Under the pieces are notes generated by a model. The model had not been told where the DNA came from and did not search any database. It saw only the letters and a list, made by a program, of their open reading frames with translations. Source: Alistipes sp. (GTDB lineage: Bacteria; Bacteroidota; Bacteroidia; Bacteroidales; Rikenellaceae). Taken from it: 47,012 nucleotides of DNA. The position numbers and the translations under genes were made by a program. The stretch is from assembly GCA_017629985.1 (NCBI GenBank), contig JAGBWD010000020.1, forward strand, positions 1-47,012, in the 5' to 3' direction. Positions 18,801 to 24,346 of the stretch are shown one piece after another. Every line of letters begins with the position of its first letter. The first letter of the stretch is position 1.

Positions 18801-19570
18801 AACTCCGCACGAATCTTACGCATAAGGTCGAGAGACTCCTCAAACTCGGCTTTCATGAACGACTCATCGAGGGTAATCTCCTCAATCTCGGTAGTAAATG
18901 TTGTGTGACGACAGTGGTCACTCCAGTATGTATCGAGGATGCGTAGCTCTGTCTCGATAGGATCACGACCCTCCTCACGGAAGTAATTAACAACCTCGCG
19001 AAGGTCATCAGCATTCATAGCCAAGCCATTCTCCTTACAATATGGAGCCAACTCCTCCTCCTTCATATTTCGGAAACCCTCCAACACTGCTACAGGCTTA
19101 ACATCGGCGCTCTCATTATCAGAGAGAATGTCGAGATTCTTCTTGCGCGACTCCACAGCGTTGATGAGATACTTCTCGATACGTGCCATATCCTCTGCTG
19201 ACACGCTCTTGTCGAAGATATAGAGACGTGAAGACTTAATCTTCACCTCTGCATTTGGCTCGATAAGATGTACGCAATCTACAGCCGATGCTGCACGCTG
19301 GTCAAACTGACCAGGCAAGAACTCCACAGCAAGGAAAGGCATGCCCTGCATATCACACTCATCGGTTACAGAGTCTGTAACGACCTCACCAAATACCGAA
19401 TAGCGACTCTTCTCCAAAAGCTCATCGCTAAAACCAAAAAGATCGTAGACATTTACAAAGCGTAGCTGCTCGATATTCAATCCTAGATTTGTATTTAGCT
19501 CCTTACGCAATGTATCAGCCTCAACCTGAAAGCGAGAATATTTCTCGACATATATGCGGCGATTCTTCAT
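15863..19570 (-). CDS. purL: Phosphoribosylformylglycinamidine synthase, single-chain large form
   Basis: A 1235-residue FGAM synthase with synthetase and glutaminase fused, the large form, unlike the three-subunit PurSLQ complex of Bacillus. In order: an N-terminal PurS-like region (about 1-170), a linker, the first AIR-synthetase-like half (FKNETHNHPTEIEPFGGA), a second half with GGKDSMSGTF, and the C-terminal glutaminase from about residue 965 (FPGTNCDYD; nucleophile Cys in GICNGFQALV; catalytic His and Glu in SHGEGKF). It follows purE by 30 bp and abuts purC. Confidence 0.97.
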   Translation of the reverse strand: MKNRRIYVEKYSRFQVEADTLRKELNTNLGLNIEQLRFVNVYDLFGFSDELLEKSRYSVFGEVVTDSVTDECDMQGMPFLAVEFLPGQFDQRAASAVDCVHLIEPNAEVKIKSSRLYIFDKSVSAEDMARIEKYLINAVESRKKNLDILSDNESADVKPVAVLEGFRNMKEEELAPYCKENGLAMNADDLREVVNYFREEGRDPIETELRILDTYWSDHCRHTTFTTEIEEITLDESFMKAEFEESLDLMRKIRAELGREQKSLCLMELATIGARYLKKLGKLEDMEQSEENNACSIFVNVDVDGVMEKWLLQFKNETHNHPTEIEPFGGASTCLGGAIRDPLSGRSYVYQAMRVTGAGDIYKPVAETMAGKLPQRIISTKAAAGYSSYGNQIGLATTHVREVYHPDYVAKRLEVGAVVGAVKAENVRRESPAAGDVVLLLGGRTGRDGVGGATGSSKEHTLSSLEECSSEVQKGNAPEERKLARLFRRGDVTRLIKKSNDFGAGGVSVAIGELTDGLDIYLDRVPTKYKGLNFSELAISESQERMSVVIERKDMETFMALCHEENVEVTYVADVTDTRRMRMYWGDQVVVDLSRDFIDSAGAKHYTKVRLGGVENVNPFERKIEGATTTKRMKNNLSDDNVVSQKGLIEMFDSTIGASTVLMPYGGKTQCTETQVSVQKLPVGGGFTNTASIMAYGYNPFLAKWSPYHGAAYAVVDACAKVVAAGARYNDMRFSYQEYFERMTDDKSWGKPLAALLGALKMQVELGLPSIGGKDSMSGTFRDINVPPMLMAFGITTVDARNVISPEFKQAGNKIYVIRHTAKDNYMPDTDQLKANFDFVSEKIAQGDVVSAWAVGFGGVAEAVAKMSFGNKIGAELECDEQMLYNYAYGSIVVESRRTLNFPTAEYIGNTLDKEAIFVNGTRLPLDELLEANTEKYTSVYADRGKCGEPTRVSDGRIHMKEYTGEKVDKVRVFIPVFPGTNCDYDTARAFERAGAEVTMAVFKNLTGEDVIASIKEMKEHIANCHIMALAGGFSAGDEPDGSGKFIANVLNNSDIADAIHALLDRGGLMLGICNGFQALVKSGLLPYGRLGKVTTASPTLFRNDINRHISQVVSTRVGTVASPWLRSFEVGDLHSIAVSHGEGKFVVSDELAEELFRNGQVAFQYVDAEGRPTTDAPYNPNGSSFAIEGIIDPSGQILGKMGHTERYERDLMKNIHGEKIQDIFANAVNYFMKR

Positions 19571-19600
19571 AATTGTTTGTCTGATGTTAGGGGTTTATGA

Positions 19601-20068
19601 TTACAACTCTGCAGCAAGCACCTTCTCTGTCTGTGCCTTGCGGAATGCGATGAGGCGCTCCTCTAAAGCCTTATCGGTAAGAGCAAAGATAGATGCAGCG
19701 ATGAGCGCAGCATTCTTCGCACCGTTGATAGCTGTAGTTGATACAGGGATTCCTCCAGGCATCTGAACGATAGAGAGCAAAGAGTCCATACCGCCAAGAG
19801 CCGAGGTCTTGATAGGCACACCAATAACAGGGACTGTTGTGAGAGCTGCTGTAACACCTGCAACATGCGCTGCGCCACCTGCACCAGCGATGATAGCTCC
19901 GATACCTCGCTCACGAGCAGACTCTGCATACTCAACCATAAGGTGAGGTGTGCGGTGAGCCGAGATAACTCGCTTCTCATACTCGATACCCAACTCCTCT
20001 AATGTCTCGACTGCGGCCTTCATAATATCCCAGTCGCTGGTAGAACCCATAATAACTGCTACTTTCAT
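19601..20068 (-). CDS. purE: N5-carboxyaminoimidazole ribonucleotide mutase, class I PurE
   Basis: A 155-residue enzyme making [20 protein letters not shown] with the catalytic His, [12 protein letters not shown] and [15 protein letters not shown] are the class I signature, closely matching E. coli PurE. Class I enzymes use N5-CAIR made by PurK, but no purK lies in this operon or window. First gene of the purine operon, 30 bp before purL. A terminator hairpin stands about 40 bp upstream of its start codon, so the operon needs its own promoter in the short AT-rich gap or readthrough from above. Confidence 0.95.
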   Translation of the reverse strand: MKVAVIMGSTSDWDIMKAAVETLEELGIEYEKRVISAHRTPHLMVEYAESARERGIGAIIAGAGGAAHVAGVTAALTTVPVIGVPIKTSALGGMDSLLSIVQMPGGIPVSTTAINGAKNAALIAASIFALTDKALEERLIAFRKAQTEKVLAAEL

Positions 20069-20107
20069 AATCGTTGTGTTTTAAATTATATTATTTCTTA
20101 ATTATTT

Positions 20108-20147
20108 CAAAAACAAATACCGCTAATACATTATGTATCAGCGGTAT
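20108..20147 (-). terminator. Terminator hairpin of the short unit upstream of purE
   Basis: On the minus strand a 13-bp stem (20135-20147 with 20117-20129, one G-U pair) with a 5-nt loop is followed by TTGTTTTTG. It begins 5 nt after the stop codon of the 50-codon ORF and ends about 40 bp before purE. It could end the short transcript or act as an attenuator for the purine operon. Confidence 0.8.
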
Positions 20148-20304
20148 AGCCATTATTTCCCAGTATTATTATAGCACTCTACACCCACACAGCTAGTGCC
20201 ACACATCCCACACTCCTTGCTCGTACAAACCACGAACTGCGGATATCGCTTACACGTAACAACGTGAAGTCTTCTCAAACGGGGAGTAACAATACTATAT
20301 TTCA
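20112..20304 (-). ncRNA. Candidate structured small RNA of about 190 nt upstream of purE
   Basis: A TATCTTTG box (20310-20317) predicts transcription starting near 20303, and an intrinsic terminator ends the transcript near 20110. The two ends of the body pair: 20287-20296 with 20162-20171 form a 10-bp helix with one G-U pair, possibly extended by CUC with GAG. Inside, 20249-20269 folds into a CACGU-UGUU-ACGUG hairpin with an extra CUU/AAG step and one bulge, and a UCGU/ACGA hairpin follows. Size, closed ends and lack of space for a 5' leader favour a small RNA. A 6S-type RNA is one possibility, because its length is similar, but I have not shown the required central bubble. The alternative is the cysteine-rich ORF in the same span. 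Confidence 0.5.
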
Positions 20305-20305
20305 T
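20153..20305 (-). CDS. Possible 50-residue cysteine-rich small protein
   Basis: A 50-codon frame starting at ATG 20305 and ending in TAA just before the terminator. The product is basic at the N-terminus (RLRRLHVV) and has six cysteines at 18, 27, 32, 35, 39 and 44, including ECGMCG. That pattern could bind a metal or an iron-sulfur cluster. Against it, the -7 promoter box ends 5 nt before the ATG, leaving no leader unless translation is leaderless. The same DNA also folds as a closed structured RNA. I cannot assign a function; treat this as one of two readings of the locus. Confidence 0.35.
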   Translation of the reverse strand: MKYSIVTPRLRRLHVVTCKRYPQFVVCTSKECGMCGTSCVGVECYNNTGK

Positions 20306-20309
20306 ACGA

Positions 20310-20317
20310 CAAAGATA
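20310..20317 (-). promoter_or_regulatory. Promoter -7 element of the short unit upstream of purE
   Basis: The minus strand reads TATCTTTG, a full TAnnTTTG match. A TTTG lies upstream but about 27 nt away, longer than the usual 19-20. Transcription would start at or next to the ATG of the 50-codon ORF. Confidence 0.55.
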
Positions 20318-20396
20318 GTATTTTTTTCCCGATTAAAAAAGTAGCAAATAGACTTTTTTCAACTTTTTTTTAACATTCACATCTATTACCCAACAT

Positions 20397-20966
20397 TTAC
20401 TCTTTTCGCGCCTCACGGAGCCACCTCACATAGCCAACCACAGCGAGTACACAGTAGACCATATATAGACCTCCTGTAATCGGTATACCCTTGTAGAGGT
20501 AGAGGCATACGCTAATCATATCGACAACCAGCCACACTAGCCACTGCTCCACAAATTTGCGCGATAACATCCACATAGCAACAATACTCAACGCCGTAGA
20601 CATAGCATCGAAGAGTGGAATCTGGCTATCCGTAAACTCCTTCAACAAAAAGTAGAGAGAGAGGTGCAACACCGCATATACCGCAACCAATGGCAATATA
20701 TAGCTTGATGGTGTATGCTTTATACGACCCTTATCTTTGTCGTGACTACTTCTCTTCCAGACACACAAACCGTAGATACCAGCCAAGACATAATAGAGCT
20801 GCATGGCCGCATCGGCATAGATACCAGAGCGAAGATACAACAAGCCATGAACCATAGGCATTATGGCTCCAATAACCCACACCCAGATATTAGCCTTATA
20901 CTCCAGCCACAGATACAAAAGTCCTAGCGAAGTACCTACAATTTGCAAAACCAAAGACCAATCCAT
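20397..20966 (-). CDS. pnuT: PnuC-family permease, probably the thiamine transporter PnuT
   Basis: A 189-residue integral membrane protein of the PnuC family (vitamin uniporters) with about seven hydrophobic helices spanning most of its length and a short basic loop (WKRSSHDKDKGR) in the middle. Sequence alone would suggest nicotinamide riboside uptake. But the gene follows a TPP-riboswitch-controlled TonB receptor by about 25 bp, the arrangement known for PnuT thiamine transporters in Bacteroidota. It would move thiamine across the inner membrane after the receptor brings it through the outer membrane. A thiamine pyrophosphokinase gene, often next in such operons, is absent here. Confidence 0.85.
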   Translation of the reverse strand: MDWSLVLQIVGTSLGLLYLWLEYKANIWVWVIGAIMPMVHGLLYLRSGIYADAAMQLYYVLAGIYGLCVWKRSSHDKDKGRIKHTPSSYILPLVAVYAVLHLSLYFLLKEFTDSQIPLFDAMSTALSIVAMWMLSRKFVEQWLVWLVVDMISVCLYLYKGIPITGGLYMVYCVLAVVGYVRWLREARKE

Positions 20967-20991
20967 TCTCTCTACACTTTTTGTTTTTATG

Positions 20992-23229
20992 TTAGAAATT
21001 TACAGTCACATTAGCCAAAAAGTTTATTGGCGCCTGTGGGAAGAAATAGGCATCGTCATAGCGTGTCTCACCATCCATATATGAGTAGCCGTAACCATTT
21101 GACTCATAAAGTGTTGAGAATAGGTTATTCACCACCACACCAAAGCGCACCGAGCGCTTATCTCCAAACTCATGGAGATATCCCAAATCGACATTCGTCA
21201 CACAATATGAATCCAACGACAGAGCCTCAATTTCGTTATTAGTAAAATACTGCTTACCAACATATTGAGTATTCCAAATAAGGCTAAAACCCTTTACGTG
21301 AAAATCTGCCGAAATAGCTCCAATGATAGATGGCGAATAGGAGATTGTCATATCACCGAGATTTTGACCATAGGTTGGACTACCACTCAACTCATCAACA
21401 TAATCCACAATACGATTCTGCGAGAGGGTCAAATTACCCGACAGAGTGAGCCACTTGGTACTCTTCCACGATGCCATAAGCTCAACTCCTCGGCGATAAC
21501 TCTTATCTACATTGACATTCAGAGAGTCGTATCCATCATTAACTCTTCCTGTAGCTACCAACTGATTGTGATACAACATATAATATAGGTTTACCCCAAG
21601 TGTTAGACGAGGTGAGATAAAGGTATACCCTAGCTCAAAATCTATGAGTCTCTCTGGCTTGGGATAGCCATCATCCGAGGCAAACATGTGTCTATCTGTA
21701 AAGTCGGAGCGTGTAGGCTCGCGGTGAGCCATTGCCACCGATGCAAAGATGTTATGGTTGTGGTGTATATAACTTATTCCCATGCGTGGATTGAAGAAGT
21801 TATACTGCTTATCAACATCTATAGGCTGCATAGTGACCACGCCATTGCTACTTATGGCATTGTCGTTAGTACCCCATGCACGGTAGCTGACGTAACGATA
21901 TTGGAGATCTCCAAAGAGATGTAGCGAATTATCCATAAATCCACGATAGATAGTCCAGTCGGCGCGAGCAAAGATATTTCCATCCAATTTCACAGCATCG
22001 TTATCGTACCACTTTCCGCCAACATCATCCACACCATCTACCCATGACAAGGTTCCCCAATGAGGAGAGTTGTAATAGCTCATAGAGCCACCAAACGTCA
22101 AATCCAGATTTCGGGTTTTGTAATTTACCGACATATTAGCACCTCCGAGGTGATTATCCATAAGCTTGTGGCGAATCAAGTCGGCGCTACCATCAACACC
22201 AAGATTGAGATACTCACTCAAATCAGCATCATCCCTATATTGGTTATAATAGCCATAACCATAGGTGTAGAATAGTGTTGAGTTTAGCATCCACTTATTG
22301 TTGAACGTATGATTTATAACTAGCTGATTATTAATCTGAAGATAGTTATCTGTTTGGTCATCATAGTAATCTACATGAGTACCATCCGCAAGCACAAACG
22401 GGCCATCAGAGGTGACATACTGTCCAGAGTCGTGATACCTACGACCATATAGTTTCATATCCTCCTTCGTAACACCATTATATGTAAGATAGGTCTTGGC
22501 AAGACCACCAAACGAGAGAAGCTTCACCTTGGTATTTGAGCCATAGTATCCCACCTGTGCCATATAGCTCTTCAAATCCGTAGAGCCACGCTCTATATAG
22601 CCATCGGAGCCAATATGCGACAATCGAGCATCCACCACCCAATGCTTATTCATAAGTCCCGAAGATATCTGCACCGACTGCTTATTGGTGTTGTATGAGC
22701 CATAGGATAGCGATGCCGAGCCTCCAAAGTCGGGAGATAAAGCATCGGTAGTCATGGCCACAGCGCCACCAAAAGCTCCCGAGCCATTTGTAGAGACTCC
22801 TGCGCCACGCTGCACCTGCACACTACCCACTGACGATATTAAATCGGGTGTATCATACCAATACATAGCGTGAGAGTCGGGGTTGTTCATAGCCACACCA
22901 TTAATCGTAACATTTATACGTGTAGCATCCGTACCACGAAGGCGAATTGACGTAGCACCAATACCAATACCTGTTTCGTTAGTAGCTATAACAGACGGTG
23001 TTAGTGAGAGAGCCGCAGGAAGGTCGGTACCATAGCTAGAGCGCACCAAGGCCTCTTGTGAGAGGTTATCTTGTGCCACAGGCGTTGTTCGCTTGGCATA
23101 GGTCGTAATAACCTCAACAGTCTCAACCTCATAAACCTTTGTAGTATCCAATCTAGGATAGAGATCTTGTGCCACAACATTGGCACACACGATGAGCATA
23201 AAGGCCCAAAAAGAAAAAATCCTTTTCAT
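20992..23229 (-). CDS. TonB-dependent outer membrane receptor, probably for thiamine
   Basis: A 745-residue TonB-dependent receptor. Residues 1-20 are a signal peptide (…VVAQ). There is no N-terminal carboxypeptidase-like domain of SusC type. The plug domain runs roughly from 45 to 165 (RLRGTDATRINVTINGVAMN, VQVQRGAGVSTNGSGAFGG). The rest is a 22-strand-type barrel rich in aromatic and Gly residues, ending in the terminal aromatic strand …FLANVTVNF. A TPP riboswitch in its leader points to thiamine or its phosphates as cargo. It is the first gene of the operon with pnuT. Confidence 0.9.
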   Translation of the reverse strand: MKRIFSFWAFMLIVCANVVAQDLYPRLDTTKVYEVETVEVITTYAKRTTPVAQDNLSQEALVRSSYGTDLPAALSLTPSVIATNETGIGIGATSIRLRGTDATRINVTINGVAMNNPDSHAMYWYDTPDLISSVGSVQVQRGAGVSTNGSGAFGGAVAMTTDALSPDFGGSASLSYGSYNTNKQSVQISSGLMNKHWVVDARLSHIGSDGYIERGSTDLKSYMAQVGYYGSNTKVKLLSFGGLAKTYLTYNGVTKEDMKLYGRRYHDSGQYVTSDGPFVLADGTHVDYYDDQTDNYLQINNQLVINHTFNNKWMLNSTLFYTYGYGYYNQYRDDADLSEYLNLGVDGSADLIRHKLMDNHLGGANMSVNYKTRNLDLTFGGSMSYYNSPHWGTLSWVDGVDDVGGKWYDNDAVKLDGNIFARADWTIYRGFMDNSLHLFGDLQYRYVSYRAWGTNDNAISSNGVVTMQPIDVDKQYNFFNPRMGISYIHHNHNIFASVAMAHREPTRSDFTDRHMFASDDGYPKPERLIDFELGYTFISPRLTLGVNLYYMLYHNQLVATGRVNDGYDSLNVNVDKSYRRGVELMASWKSTKWLTLSGNLTLSQNRIVDYVDELSGSPTYGQNLGDMTISYSPSIIGAISADFHVKGFSLIWNTQYVGKQYFTNNEIEALSLDSYCVTNVDLGYLHEFGDKRSVRFGVVVNNLFSTLYESNGYGYSYMDGETRYDDAYFFPQAPINFLANVTVNF

Positions 23230-23255
23230 ACTTTAAAAATTTTAAGTTGAAAAGG
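23221..23255 (-). promoter_or_regulatory. Possible start-codon-sequestering hairpin of the riboswitch
   Basis: In the leader, CCUUUUC (23249-23255) is perfectly complementary to GAAAAGG (23221-23227), which contains the G of the AUG and codons 2-3. The start codon would be held at the edge of this hairpin. The neighbouring CCCC can instead pair with the GGGG of the aptamer's 5' end, giving a plausible on/off switch at translation. Confidence 0.45.
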
Positions 23256-23274
23256 GGCTTAATAAGATATGTCT

Positions 23275-23394
23275 CCAATCCTGGTCTCGGCATTACCCGT
23301 ATCCAGTACAATGGGTATCATCTCAGCCTCACCCTTCGCCGCGTCTTGGCATAGCTGAATACTCATTTACTATCCAGCAATTACACCCCATTGT
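23275..23394 (-). ncRNA. TPP riboswitch (THI box)
   Basis: The minus-strand leader has the conserved aptamer parts in order: CAAUGGGGUG at the 5' side of P1/P2 (near 23386-23393), a variable P3 extension with an 8-bp hairpin (GCUGGAUA with UAUUCAGC), GGCUGAGAUGAUACCC, then GGAUACGGGUAAUGCC and GGAUUGG closing P1. CUGAGA…ACCC and GGGUAAUGCC are the thiamine pyrophosphate binding cores. It lies 45 nt before the TonB receptor start codon. No U-tract terminator follows, so control is probably translational. Known THI boxes reduce expression when TPP is plentiful. Confidence 0.93.
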
Positions 23395-23450
23395 GCCACC
23401 ACTAACCGACACAACAACGCAACAAAGGAGTAGCACCCCTTAATTGAGCG

Positions 23451-23482
23451 CAAAGATATGAGAAATATAGTTTGTATGCAAA
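23451..23482 (-). promoter_or_regulatory. Promoter of the thiamine uptake operon
   Basis: On the minus strand, TTTG (23479-23482), 20 nt, TATCTTTG (23451-23458): a full match to the Bacteroidota sigma-factor consensus. Transcription would begin about 50 nt before the riboswitch aptamer. Confidence 0.85.
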
Positions 23483-23523
23483 TAAAATATAAAAAAGTGT
23501 GGCATAGGAAACTATATATGCTG

Positions 23524-23554
23524 TTGCATATCCCAAAATAAATACATATATTTG
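23524..23554 (+). promoter_or_regulatory. Promoter of rpe
   Basis: TTG (23524-23526), 20 nt, TATATTTG (23547-23554), about 75 bp before the rpe ATG. It is back to back with the thiamine operon promoter. The sequence TGTGGATAA, a consensus DnaA box, overlaps the end of the -7 element at 23553-23561. Confidence 0.85.
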
Positions 23555-23629
23555 TGGATAATTTTGGGCTAGATACATTACCCATACTCAATAAACACGT
23601 AAATAGACTAAACCTCAAACTATTACACT

Positions 23630-24283
23630 ATGAAACGAATTATTGCACCATCTGTTCTCTCTGCCGATTTCGGAAACCTAAACCGCGATATGGAGATGCT
23701 CAATCGCTCACAAGCAGAGTGGGTACACGTAGACGTTATGGATGGTGTCTTTGTACCAAACATCTCGTTTGGATTTCCACTCATGAAGCCACTTCGCAAA
23801 GGCACAGAGAAGGTGTTGGATGTACATCTCATGATTACAGCGCCCGAGAAGTATGTTACACGTTTCGTAGAGGCTGGAGCAGACTACGTTACATTTCACT
23901 ACGAGGCTACAGAGAATATCCAGGAGTGCATAGACCTTATTCGCAAGGCTGGAGCTAAAGTTGGTATCTCCATAAAGCCTGGCACAGAGCCAGAGGTTCT
24001 CGACAAATGGCTCGACCAGCTCGACCTTATCCTTGTCATGAGCGTAGAGCCTGGCTTTGGAGGTCAGAAGTTTATGCCTTCATCTATTGCCAAGTGTGAG
24101 TATCTCTCTGCGAAGAAGAGTGAGCTAGGCCTCAACGAGCTTATCATAGAGGTTGATGGCGGCATTTCAGCAGCAAACTCTAGACTCCTCTTTGATGCAG
24201 GTGCCGAGGCTTTGGTTGCAGGAAGCTCTGTCTTTGGCGCTCCCGACCCAGAGCAGGCTATAGTAGATATGCTCAACTCATAA
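23630..24283 (+). CDS. rpe: Ribulose-phosphate 3-epimerase
   Basis: A 217-residue TIM-barrel enzyme interconverting ribulose 5-phosphate and xylulose 5-phosphate in the pentose phosphate pathway. It begins IIAPSVLSADFGNL, has HVDVMDGVFVPNISFG with a metal-binding Asp and His, DVHLMI, the MSVEPGFGGQKF phosphate loop and EVDGGI with the second catalytic Asp. It is 63 bp upstream of the ABC-F gene, with which it may be co-transcribed. Confidence 0.96.
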   Translation: MKRIIAPSVLSADFGNLNRDMEMLNRSQAEWVHVDVMDGVFVPNISFGFPLMKPLRKGTEKVLDVHLMITAPEKYVTRFVEAGADYVTFHYEATENIQECIDLIRKAGAKVGISIKPGTEPEVLDKWLDQLDLILVMSVEPGFGGQKFMPSSIAKCEYLSAKKSELGLNELIIEVDGGISAANSRLLFDAGAEALVAGSSVFGAPDPEQAIVDMLNS

Positions 24284-24346
24284 TCGACCAAGAGGGTGTT
24301 GTTGCTACCAGCACCATTTACCCACCACATAATTACTACTAGTTAA

